64,000 nt of DNA from Burkholderia puraquae (GTDB taxonomy: Bacteria > Pseudomonadota > Gammaproteobacteria > Burkholderiales > Burkholderiaceae): positions 27,455-91,454 of the forward strand of contig NZ_NBYX01000023.1 of NCBI RefSeq assembly GCF_002099195.1. The letters run 5' to 3'. The translations under genes were made by a program, and so were the position numbers. Position 1 is the stretch's first letter. Every line of letters starts with the position of its first letter. The notes under the pieces are model-generated. The model had not been told where the DNA came from. It worked only from the letters and a program-made list of their open reading frames with translations, and did no database searches. This document shows, piece after piece, positions 24,883 through 32,927 of the stretch.

Positions 24883-26340
24883 ATGGAAATGGAAGTCAAG
24901 GCAAGAGAGACTGCACCGGTGCAGGCGCACGCAATGCGTGACGCGCCGGTCGCACTGGGCGTCGAGGCGGCGCTCGCGAATACGAAGCTGTTCCCGTACT
25001 GGCTCGACAATCCGGCCGCGCCGGCCGTCGAGCCGGAACTCGTCGGCGACGTGACGGCCGACCTGCTGATCGTCGGCGGCGGCTTCACGGGGCTGTGGTC
25101 GGCGGTGCAGGCGAAGGAGCAGATGCCGCACCTGAACGTGGTGCTGATCGAGGCCGGCAAGGTGGCGCACGGCGCATCGGGCCGCGCGGGCGGGATCATC
25201 TCGACGTCGGTGATGCACGGGCTGCCGAACGCGGTGCGCGTGTTCCCGAACGACATCGCGCAGCTCGAGGCATTCGGCCATCGCAACCTCGACGGCTTCG
25301 AGGACACGCTGAAGCGCTACGACATCGACGCCGATATCGAGTGGAACGGCGAGATGACGGTCGCGGTCGATCCCGAGCATATCGCGCACCTGAAGGGCGA
25401 CCATGACCTGCATCGCGAGTACGGCCACGACGTCGTGCTGCTGAACCGCGAAGAAACGCTCGACCAACTGAATTCGCCGCTGTTCGCGGGCGCGCTGTGG
25501 TCGCGCAACCGCAGCGGGATCGTGCACCCGGCGAAGCTCGCGTGGGGGCTGAAGCGCGCGGCGCTGTCGCTCGGCGTGAAGCTTCATGAACACACGCCGC
25601 TCGTGACCGTGACCGACGAAGGCAGCACGGTGTATGTGAAGACGCCGAAGGGCAGCGTGCGCGCGCCGCGTGTCGTGTTCGGCAGCGGCACCGCGAAGGT
25701 CGGGATTCCCGACATCAACCGCCGCGTGATGCAGGTGCGCGACCACGTGCTCGCAACCGAGCCGCTCACCGACGAGCAGCTCGCGCGGATCGGCTGGAAG
25801 AACCGCCAGGGCGTGTACGACACGCGCACGCAGCTCAACTATTTCCGGCTGACGAAGAGCAACAACATCATCTTCGGCGGCCTCGTCAGCTATCACTTCG
25901 ACGGCGATCCGGAGCCGCACCAGGACGGCCAGCGCGAAACGTACTACCGGCTCGCGGAAGCGTTCTACCGCACGTTCCCGCAACTGAGCGACGTGCGCTT
26001 CTCGCACGCGTGGGGCGGCCCGATCGACTACTGCTCGCGCGGCTCGGTGTTCGCGAAGCGCTATCTCGGCGACAAGGCCGTGTTCGTCGCCGGCTATACG
26101 GGCTTCGGCGTCGCGGCGAGCCGGTTCGGCGCGTTCATGGGGCTGAACATCCTGTTCGATCGCGACAGCCCCGAGCGCAAGCTCGACATCGCGAACCAGA
26201 GCCCGAGCTACATCCCGCCCGAGCCGATGCGCTGGGTCGCCGCGAAGATCACGTTCCATGCGTTCGACGGCGCGGATGCGGAAGGCGGCTGGAAGCGCGC
26301 GTGGATCAGCGGCCTCAAGGCGATGGGTTTCCCGATGTAA
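24883..26340 (+). CDS. FAD-dependent oxidoreductase, gamma-glutamylputrescine-oxidase-like
   Basis: A 485-residue amine oxidase of the D-amino-acid-oxidase (DAO) fold. The FAD-binding Rossmann motif ADLLIVGGGFTGLWSAVQAK is near residues 50-70, the adenine-ribose glutamate in VVLIEAGKVAHGASGRAGG follows, and the C-terminal FAD motif is GYTGFGVAASRFGA. The overall pattern resembles PuuB/OrdL-type enzymes that oxidise a primary amine of glutamylputrescine or related amines to an aldehyde plus hydrogen peroxide. It is the second gene after the cupin, and the MFS permease follows 101 nt later. Among ATGs at 24871, 24883 and 24889 I prefer 24883, which has a weak GGGA upstream. Confidence 0.85.
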   Translation: MEMEVKARETAPVQAHAMRDAPVALGVEAALANTKLFPYWLDNPAAPAVEPELVGDVTADLLIVGGGFTGLWSAVQAKEQMPHLNVVLIEAGKVAHGASGRAGGIISTSVMHGLPNAVRVFPNDIAQLEAFGHRNLDGFEDTLKRYDIDADIEWNGEMTVAVDPEHIAHLKGDHDLHREYGHDVVLLNREETLDQLNSPLFAGALWSRNRSGIVHPAKLAWGLKRAALSLGVKLHEHTPLVTVTDEGSTVYVKTPKGSVRAPRVVFGSGTAKVGIPDINRRVMQVRDHVLATEPLTDEQLARIGWKNRQGVYDTRTQLNYFRLTKSNNIIFGGLVSYHFDGDPEPHQDGQRETYYRLAEAFYRTFPQLSDVRFSHAWGGPIDYCSRGSVFAKRYLGDKAVFVAGYTGFGVAASRFGAFMGLNILFDRDSPERKLDIANQSPSYIPPEPMRWVAAKITFHAFDGADAEGGWKRAWISGLKAMGFPM

Positions 26341-26441
26341 ACGACGGCGCGGCGGCCACGCACCAGGCCGCCGCCATGGCGACACCAGGAACGATCCCCA
26401 GAGGAGACGGTCCGCGCCGCGGACACGGAGAGAGACACCAG

Positions 26442-27632
26442 ATGAATGTAGTCAACCTGCAGGATGAGGCGCGACAGGAAAGCGCGCTGTTCGTCGTCGT
26501 GATGCTGCTGCTCGGCGTGCTTGGGCCGACGGTCTTCCTCGGCCTGCCCGCGATCGTCGGGCAGGTCGAGCGTCATTGGGGCTTCGGCGAAGCGGCGCTC
26601 GGGCTGTCGAGCTTCATCGAGGTGCTCGGTGAATCGACGGGCACGCTGCTCGTCGCGTTCGTGCTCGGGCGCCAGCCGGTCCGGTGGGTGCTCGCAGGCG
26701 CGGTGGCGCTCGCGGCCGGCGCGAACCTCGGCACGCTCGCGACGCACGGGCTCGTCGCGTATTCGGCATTGCAGTTCATCGCGGGCGTCGGCTCGGGCGG
26801 GTTGAACGGCATCGCGCTGCGCTACCTATCGTATTCGCGCGCGCCGGAACGCAATCTCGGGATCATGCTGATGGGGCAGGTGACGTGGAGCATGGTGCTG
26901 CTGGCCTACATCTTCCCGATGCTGAGCGATGCATGGGGCGCGCACGGCGTGTTCGGGTTCGTCGCGTGCGTGCTCGGCATGTTCGTGCTCGCGACGCCGC
27001 TGTTTCGCCGCGGCGAGACGATGGCCGCACCGGCGCCGGCCGGCGTGGCCGGCCGCATCGACCGCAAGGGCGCGATGCTCGTGCTGTGTGCGCAGCTCGC
27101 GTTGTACGGCGGCGTCGGCGTCGTGTGGACCTTCCTCGAGAAGATCGGCACCGATGCTGGCCTGAGCGGCAAGTCGGTCTCGCTCGTGCTCGGTATCGCG
27201 AACATCGCGAGCCTCGTGATCTGCGCGGCGATGCCGACACTCGGCGCGGGAGCGGGCCTGCGCCGCTGGGCGCTCGTGAACCTCGGCGGCTGCGCGGTCG
27301 CGGCCGTGCTGCTCGCGATGCCGGCATCGGCCGCGACGTTCACGCTCGGCGCGATCGTGTTCATCGGCTGCTGGACCGGCGGCGCGTTGCTGATCTACGC
27401 GACGATTCCGCAGTACGACCTGGTCGGCAAATCGGCCGCGCTGTCGCCGGGCTGCGTCGCGCTCGGCTATGGCGTCGGCTCGGTCGCGGGCGGCTCGCTG
27501 ATCGAGAGCGCGGGCACGCAGCCGGCGCTGATCGCGGCGATCGTGCTGTGCGCGGTGGCGTTCCTCTGCTACCGGCGGCTGCGGCCAGCCGTGTTCGGCA
27601 TGGAACGCGCGCTTGCAGCGGCACCTGAATGA
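26442..27632 (+). CDS. MFS transporter
   Basis: A 396-residue major-facilitator permease with about 12 hydrophobic helices in two halves (first helix ALFVVVMLLLGVLGPTVFLG, last IVLCAVAFLCYRRL). The cytoplasmic loop between the halves is short (RRGETMAAPAPAGVAGRIDR). It lies downstream of the cupin and flavin-oxidase genes on the same strand and upstream of a LysR gene, so uptake or export of the amine substrate is the best guess. The substrate is not identifiable from sequence. Confidence 0.87.
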   Translation: MNVVNLQDEARQESALFVVVMLLLGVLGPTVFLGLPAIVGQVERHWGFGEAALGLSSFIEVLGESTGTLLVAFVLGRQPVRWVLAGAVALAAGANLGTLATHGLVAYSALQFIAGVGSGGLNGIALRYLSYSRAPERNLGIMLMGQVTWSMVLLAYIFPMLSDAWGAHGVFGFVACVLGMFVLATPLFRRGETMAAPAPAGVAGRIDRKGAMLVLCAQLALYGGVGVVWTFLEKIGTDAGLSGKSVSLVLGIANIASLVICAAMPTLGAGAGLRRWALVNLGGCAVAAVLLAMPASAATFTLGAIVFIGCWTGGALLIYATIPQYDLVGKSAALSPGCVALGYGVGSVAGGSLIESAGTQPALIAAIVLCAVAFLCYRRLRPAVFGMERALAAAPE

Positions 27633-27761
27633 CGGTTGCGATGCGCGCCGCTGCCGATGGCGGCGCGCGTCCGGTTCGGTTCATCGGCGAAGGCGGCCGG
27701 CGTGGCGTGCGATGCGCGTCGTGCGGGCCGGGCAACGCGCACAGGCGCAGCGGCTGGAAGC

Positions 27762-28682
27762 ATGTTCTCGAATACCTCCGATCTCGATCTCCGGCTCATC
27801 CGGGTTTTTCTGGCCGTCGTCGACGCACGCGGCATCACGGCTGCCGAGGCGTCGCTCGGCGTGCGGCAGTCGACGATCAGCACGCAGCTGTCGGCGCTCG
27901 AGGCGCGCGTCGGCTTCAAGCTGTGCGATCGCGGGCGCGGCGGCTTTCGCCTGACGTCGAAGGGCGAACGCTTCGCGGCCACCGCGCGCACGCTCGTCGC
28001 GGCGACTTCCGAATTCGTCGCGCGCGTGCGCGACATCGACCGCAAGCTGGTCGGCACGCTGTCGATCGGCCTGATCGGCCAGGCGCCGCTCGTCGAGAAC
28101 GCGCGCGTGGCCGATGCGATCGGTGCATTCCGCAAGCGCGACCAGGCCGTCACGTTCGCGATGAAGGTGGCGTCGCCGCAGGAGCTGGAGGAAAGCCTCG
28201 TCAACAACCAGCTCGATCTCGCGATCGGCTATTTCTGGCATCGCGTGCCGGGGCTGCTCTACACGCCGCTCTTCACCGAGCAGCAGGCGATCTACTGCGG
28301 GCGCGGGCACCCGCTGTTCCATGCGTCGCGGCCCGTGACGGCGGACGACCTGCAGCTTCACGACTGGGTCTGGCGCACCTATCCGGTGCCGGAGGAGCAA
28401 TATCCGCTGCCCGAGCGGCGCGTGACCGCGAGCGCGGACAGCATCGAGGCCGCGACGATCCTGATCCTGTCGGGCGGCCATCTCGGCTACCTGCCCGCGC
28501 ACTACGCGGAGCCGTTCGAGCAGCGCGGGCTCGTAAAGGCCGTCGGCCGCGCGACGTTCAGCTTCGACGTGCCGCTGCATCTCGCGATGAGGCGCAGCGC
28601 GAGCGACAAGCCGATCGTCGACGCGTTCTGCGAGGACCTGCTGCGCGCATTCAACATCAAGGCGGCCGCGCTGGCCGCATAA
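27762..28682 (+). CDS. LysR-family transcriptional regulator
   Basis: A 306-residue regulator with an N-terminal winged helix-turn-helix (ITAAEASLGVRQSTISTQLS AL) and an effector domain (GTLSIGLIGQAPLVENARV, ILSGGHLGYLPAHYAEPFEQ). It begins 129 nt after the MFS gene on the same strand and may be part of the cupin-oxidase-MFS transcript, or autoregulated. The ligand is unknown; the context suggests an amine or its breakdown product. Confidence 0.92.
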   Translation: MFSNTSDLDLRLIRVFLAVVDARGITAAEASLGVRQSTISTQLSALEARVGFKLCDRGRGGFRLTSKGERFAATARTLVAATSEFVARVRDIDRKLVGTLSIGLIGQAPLVENARVADAIGAFRKRDQAVTFAMKVASPQELEESLVNNQLDLAIGYFWHRVPGLLYTPLFTEQQAIYCGRGHPLFHASRPVTADDLQLHDWVWRTYPVPEEQYPLPERRVTASADSIEAATILILSGGHLGYLPAHYAEPFEQRGLVKAVGRATFSFDVPLHLAMRRSASDKPIVDAFCEDLLRAFNIKAAALAA

Positions 28683-28697
28683 GCGGGCGTCGCGCGT

Positions 28698-29528
28698 TCA
28701 GCAGTCGACCAGCACCCAGTCGAACAGCTCGCGGCGCGTGCGCACGCCGAGTTTCGCGAACGCGCGCTTCACGTACGACTCGGCCGTCGACAGCTTCACG
28801 TCGAGCTGCTGCGCGGCCTCGGGCACCGAGCGCCCGCACAGCATCAGCCGGCAGATCTCGTGCTCGCGGCGCGACAGCTGCACGTCCTGCCGTTCCAGGC
28901 GCGCGTCGAAGCTCGCCTGCGACGCGGCATTCACCGACACCGCCGCCACGCGCCGTGCCGCGCAGGTGCGCGCGTGCAGCTCGAACATCGGGAACAGCAG
29001 GTCGACCATCTGCCGGAAGTGGAACAGCTCGTCCGTGCTGAACGCGGCCCGCCCGACGGTGCGCGCGAGCCCGAGCGCGTACTGCAGGTGTGCGTTGCCG
29101 TGCACGAGCAGGCACTCCTGCGCGATGCCGGGCTCGTCGAAGATCCGGCGGCGGAATTCGCCGTGCGCGATGCCGTCGACATGGCGCTGCACCAGCAGCG
29201 TACCGGCCTTGCCGCGCAGCGGCGCGACCAGCGGGTCGACCTGGCAGTAGTCCTGGTAATAGACATCCATCACGCGCAGCGTATCGGCCGCGAAGCGCAG
29301 GCTGCCGCTGCCGAGCCATTCGACGACGAAGCCCGACGTGCTGCTCGTGTCCGCGCGCCAGCGTTCGAGGTGCACGGCGTCGGCGTCGATGCTGTCGTTG
29401 ACGAACGCCGTGACCGCGCCGACGAAATCCGGCGTGCCGACCGCGCGCAGCGTCGCGCCGAGCGTGTCGGGGCGCACGCCGATCAGGTAGTGGCCGCGGG
29501 CGGCCGGGTCGGGCTGGAGAAGTCGCAT
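28698..29528 (-). CDS. LuxR-family transcriptional regulator (paralogue 2)
   Basis: A 276-residue paralogue of the regulator at 23369-24253. The C-terminal helix-turn-helix (LSRREHEICRLMLCGRSVPE, TAESYVKRAFAKLGVRTRR) is nearly identical to that of paralogue 1, including the recognition helix, while the N-terminal sensor part is more diverged (FVVEWLGSGSLRF, LRGKAGTLLVQRHVDGIAHGEFR align with paralogue 1). It is divergent from the amidohydrolase gene, with site 2 in between. Near-identical recognition helices predict that both proteins bind the same operators. Confidence 0.88.
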   Translation of the reverse strand: MRLLQPDPAARGHYLIGVRPDTLGATLRAVGTPDFVGAVTAFVNDSIDADAVHLERWRADTSSTSGFVVEWLGSGSLRFAADTLRVMDVYYQDYCQVDPLVAPLRGKAGTLLVQRHVDGIAHGEFRRRIFDEPGIAQECLLVHGNAHLQYALGLARTVGRAAFSTDELFHFRQMVDLLFPMFELHARTCAARRVAAVSVNAASQASFDARLERQDVQLSRREHEICRLMLCGRSVPEAAQQLDVKLSTAESYVKRAFAKLGVRTRRELFDWVLVDC

Positions 29529-29681
29529 GGTCGGGCGTGGGCGGTCAGGGGACAGCGCGACGTTACGCGAACGCCGTACCCGCGTCAGCCGGGAATTCAC
29601 CGGATTCGCCCCGCGGATTTCGCGCGTTGTCCCCAAAACGACGACAAGACCGTGCGCGCGGCGGCCGGAATTCGCCCGAGC

Positions 29682-29726
29682 CCCCGCAGCGGGGGGGCAT
29701 ACCGCCGCGAATCGTCTGCCTATAGT
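29682..29726 (+). promoter_or_regulatory. shared-architecture promoter, site 2 (amidohydrolase)
   Basis: Perfect 15-bp palindrome CCCCCGCAGCGGGGG (29681-29695) running into GGCATACCG. CATACC begins at 29698 and a -10 element TATAGT starts 23 nt later at 29721, exactly as at site 1. The amidohydrolase ATG is 41 nt past the -10. The site also lies 153 nt upstream of the divergent LuxR gene and could serve both directions. Confidence 0.6.
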
Positions 29727-29766
29727 GAAAGCACTTCGAAAACCTGATCAACAGAAAGGACAGGCC

Positions 29767-31497
29767 ATGCAGATGCAACCGACGCCCGCCGCAAAGGATT
29801 CGGCACCGGCGGATTTCGTTCTGGTCAACGCGAAGGTCTATACCGTCGATCCGCACAAGCCGTGGGCGCAGGCCGTCGCCGTGCGCGACGGCCGGATCGT
29901 CCACGTCGGCGATACGGCGGCCGTGCAGGCGTACGTCGGCGCGGATACGAAAGTCGTCGAGGCGGCCGGCCGGCTCGTGCTGCCGGGCTTCGTCGAATCG
30001 CACTGGCACTTCGAGACGACCGCCTTCGCGTTCCAGGCGTTCGTGAACTACGAGGATCCGCAGAAGGTGCTCGCCGCGCTGCGCGCGTACGTCGAGTCGC
30101 ATCCGGACGAGCCGGCGATCACCGGGATGGGCTGGGTGCAGGCGACGATTCCGTCGGCGCTGCTGCGCAAGGAGACGCTCGACGCGATCTGCGCGGATCG
30201 CCCCGTGTGCCTGCTGTCGACCGATTTCCATTCGATGTGGGTGAACTCGAAGGCGCTGGAGATCGCCGGCATCGACGCATCGACGCCGGCCGTGCAGGAA
30301 GGCGCGAGCTGGTTCGAGAAGGACGCGGCGACCGGCGAGCCGACCGGCCTGATCGTCGATGGCGCCGCGTATTCGTTGCTGATGCAGCGAATCAGCGCGG
30401 CCGGCCTGCTGCCGACCGGCATCGACCTGTACCTGAAATCGATCCCGCCGTGGCAGAAGAAGCTGTGCGCCGCGGGCGTGACGACCGTGTTCGACGCGGG
30501 CTTCTTCGATCCGAGCGGCGACCAGTCGCTGCTGTACGAGACGCTGCAGACGATGGAACGCGCGGGCGACCTGAAGCTGCGCGTGGTCGGCAGCGTCGCG
30601 GTGATCGGCGAGATCGACGATCCGGTCGGCACGCTGGTCAGGTATCGCGCGCAGTACGATTCGCCGCTCGTGAAGGCGCGCGCGCTGAAGCTGTTCCTCG
30701 ACGGCACCGAGGCGAACCACACCGCGTACCTGCTCGAACCGTACGCGGACCGCCCCGACACCCGCGGCGCGCCGACGATGCCGGCCGACACGTTCAACCG
30801 CTATCTGCTCGAAGCCGATCGCGTGAACGCGAACGTGATGGTCCACTGCGTCGGCGACGCGGCCGTGCGGATGGCGCTCGACGGCTTCGACGCGGTCAAC
30901 CGCACGAACCCGCCGCGCGATCGCCGCCATGTGATCACGCACGCGTTCCTCACGCATCCGGACGACATCCCGCGCTTCCGCCGCGCGGGCGTGATGGCAA
31001 ACACGCAGTTGCAGTGGGGCGTGGTCGACGCGTACACCGAACAATTGCGCGACCACTACGGCCACACGCGCTGGAGCAACATGTACAAGTTCCGCACGTT
31101 CCTCGACGAAGGCGTGACGGTGTCGATCGGCATGGACGGCCTTGCGTGCCAGTGCCGCTGCCAGCACAAGCCGCTCGAACACATCGAGTCGGGCCATACG
31201 CGCCAGCTCGCGGGCGAGCCCGATGCGCCGGTGTTCCCGGACATCGCCGAGCGCCTGAGCATTCCGCAGCTGATCGCCGCATACACGATCCACGGCGCGT
31301 ACCAGCTCGGGATGGAGCACGAGGTCGGCTCGCTCACGCCCGGCAAGCGCGCGGATCTCGTCGTGCTCGAGCACGACCTGTTCGAGGTCGGCCAGTACGA
31401 CATCGGCCGCATCGACGTCGCGCTGACGATGATGGACGGCCGCGTCACGCACGTGGGCGACGGCTTCGGCGCGCGCACGGGCGTGCAGGCATCCTGA
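29767..31497 (+). CDS. Amidohydrolase, YtcJ-like
   Basis: A 576-residue metal-dependent hydrolase of the amidohydrolase superfamily. Marks are the N-terminal beta-sandwich (DFVLVNAKVYTVDPHKPWAQ), metal-site FVESHWHFE in place of the common HxH loop, VMVHCVGDAAVRMALDGFD, RHVITHAFLTHP, and the C-terminal SIGMDGLACQC and LTPGKRADLVVLEHD. YtcJ-type proteins hydrolyse amide or related bonds, but few substrates are known. There is no signal peptide. The start follows aaagga. The next gene on the strand is a polyamine-type binding protein under its own site 3 promoter. Confidence 0.87.
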   Translation: MQMQPTPAAKDSAPADFVLVNAKVYTVDPHKPWAQAVAVRDGRIVHVGDTAAVQAYVGADTKVVEAAGRLVLPGFVESHWHFETTAFAFQAFVNYEDPQKVLAALRAYVESHPDEPAITGMGWVQATIPSALLRKETLDAICADRPVCLLSTDFHSMWVNSKALEIAGIDASTPAVQEGASWFEKDAATGEPTGLIVDGAAYSLLMQRISAAGLLPTGIDLYLKSIPPWQKKLCAAGVTTVFDAGFFDPSGDQSLLYETLQTMERAGDLKLRVVGSVAVIGEIDDPVGTLVRYRAQYDSPLVKARALKLFLDGTEANHTAYLLEPYADRPDTRGAPTMPADTFNRYLLEADRVNANVMVHCVGDAAVRMALDGFDAVNRTNPPRDRRHVITHAFLTHPDDIPRFRRAGVMANTQLQWGVVDAYTEQLRDHYGHTRWSNMYKFRTFLDEGVTVSIGMDGLACQCRCQHKPLEHIESGHTRQLAGEPDAPVFPDIAERLSIPQLIAAYTIHGAYQLGMEHEVGSLTPGKRADLVVLEHDLFEVGQYDIGRIDVALTMMDGRVTHVGDGFGARTGVQAS

Positions 31498-31607
31498 GCG
31501 GTCGCCGGCTGACCTGACGAAGCGGTGACGGATGCTTTCGAAACGCCTCCATGTTGGCCCGATCGGGGCATCCGCCCGCAACCGGATGCCCCGATTGTGC
31601 GGCGTGT

Positions 31608-31652
31608 CCCCCTATTGGCAGGGCAGACCGGCCAATTTCCTCTGGCTACATT
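31608..31652 (+). promoter_or_regulatory. shared-architecture promoter, site 3 (binding-protein operon), degenerate
   Basis: GTCCCCC (31606-31612), an 8-nt centre, then GGGCAGACCGG. The C of CAGACC is at 31624, 16 nt after the first C of the C-run as in site 1, and a -10-like TACATT starts 23 nt later at 31647. The inverted repeat is weaker than in sites 1 and 2. The start codon of the binding-protein gene is 62 nt past the -10. Confidence 0.45.
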
Positions 31653-31713
31653 TTCCCGGACCGAAGCACACACCGCTCATCGCGAGCGGATCATGATATC
31701 GACGGAGGAAACC

Positions 31714-32829
31714 ATGGCAGGGGATGGGAGCAAGCATCTGGGAACGGCATGCGCGGCGCTCGCGCTGGGCGGCGTCCTGTGGGCCGGCGCGCCGGCTGCG
31801 CACGCGGCGGACGTCGTCAACGTGTACAACTGGGGCAACTCGATCGGCAAGGCGACGATCGCGAACTTCGAGAAGGCGACCGGCATCAAGGTGGTCTACC
31901 AGGAGTTCGATTCGAACGAGACGCTGCAGGCGAAGCTGCTGTCGGGCACGTCGGGCTACGACGTCGTCGTGCCGTCCGACATCTTCTGGGCGCGGCAGCT
32001 GCAGGCCGGCCTCTACCGCAAGCTCGACAAGAGCCAGATGCCGAACTACGGGCTGCTCGATCCGGAAATCATGAAGGTGCTCGCGAAGGACGATCCGGGC
32101 AACCAGTTCGGCATTCCGTGGACGTGGGGCACCGACGGGCTCGGGATGAACGTCGAGAAGGTGAAGGCCGCACTCGGCAACGACGCGCCGCTCGACAGCT
32201 GGGCGCTGCTGTTCGACCCGAAGTACGCGCAGAAGCTGAAGCACTGCGGCGTATCGATGCTCGACTCGCCGGTCGATGCGTTCGGGATGGCGTTCGTCTA
32301 CCTGAAGAAGGATCCGAACACGACGAACCCGGCCGACTACCAGGCCGCATACGAGCTGCTGAAGACGGTGCGGCCGTACATCACGCAGTTCAATTCGAGC
32401 AGCTACATCAACGATCTCGCGGGCGGCGACATCTGCCTCGCGCTCGGCTGGTCGGGCGACGTGAACTCGGCGCGGATCGCGGCCGCCTCCGCGAAGAAGC
32501 CGTATCACATCAAGTACGTGATCCCGACCGAGGGCAGTGCGATGTGGTTCGACATGATGGCGGTACCGAAGGATGCGCCGCATCCGGACGCCGCGCTGAA
32601 GTTCGTCAACTTCGTGCTGTCGGAGAAGGAGAGCGCGAACCTGACCAACGACACGTCGTATCCGTCGGCGGTGCCGTCGTCGAAGCACCTCGTGCGTGCC
32701 GAAGTGACGAGCGATCCGGCCGTGTTCCCGCCCGCCGACGTGATCCGCAAGCTGAGCCTCAGCAAGCCGGTTCCGCCTGAGCTGATGCGGCTGCAGAACC
32801 GGCTCTGGACGAAGCTGAAGACCGAGTAG
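31714..32829 (+). CDS. Polyamine-type ABC transporter substrate-binding protein (PotF/PotD-like)
   Basis: A 371-residue periplasmic binding protein. A Sec signal runs to about residue 30 (LGGVLWAGAPAAHAA), followed by the family opening VVNVYNWGNSIG, then VVPSDIFWARQLQAGLYRKL and the aromatic-cage segment IPWTWGTDGLGMN. The length and fold are those of PotF/SpuD-type polyamine binders. The permease and ATPase are not adjacent. ATG 31714 follows GGAGGA by 4 nt. It is followed by an outer-membrane DUF3138 gene and a C45 amidase, suggesting an uptake-and-cleavage set for a polyamine or acylated amine. Confidence 0.87.
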   Translation: MAGDGSKHLGTACAALALGGVLWAGAPAAHAADVVNVYNWGNSIGKATIANFEKATGIKVVYQEFDSNETLQAKLLSGTSGYDVVVPSDIFWARQLQAGLYRKLDKSQMPNYGLLDPEIMKVLAKDDPGNQFGIPWTWGTDGLGMNVEKVKAALGNDAPLDSWALLFDPKYAQKLKHCGVSMLDSPVDAFGMAFVYLKKDPNTTNPADYQAAYELLKTVRPYITQFNSSSYINDLAGGDICLALGWSGDVNSARIAAASAKKPYHIKYVIPTEGSAMWFDMMAVPKDAPHPDAALKFVNFVLSEKESANLTNDTSYPSAVPSSKHLVRAEVTSDPAVFPPADVIRKLSLSKPVPPELMRLQNRLWTKLKTE

Positions 32830-32865
32830 GCCGGCCGCCGCTCCACCCGACTCCCGCCCACCTTT

Positions 32866-32907
32866 CGCGCGCCCCGCCGCTCATCGCGGCGGGCGGGGGC
32901 GCGCGCG
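32866..32907 (+). terminator. large GC hairpin between binding-protein and DUF3138 genes
   Basis: GCGCGCCCCGCCGC, a 5-nt loop (TCATC), then GCGGCGGG plus a small bulge and GGGGCGCGCGC. It is a strong bulged stem with no T-tract, placed 20 nt before the DUF3138 start. It may act as a processing or attenuation element that sets the ratio of the two proteins rather than as a full terminator. Confidence 0.5.
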
Positions 32908-32927
32908 TCCCGACGACCACCCACGAC

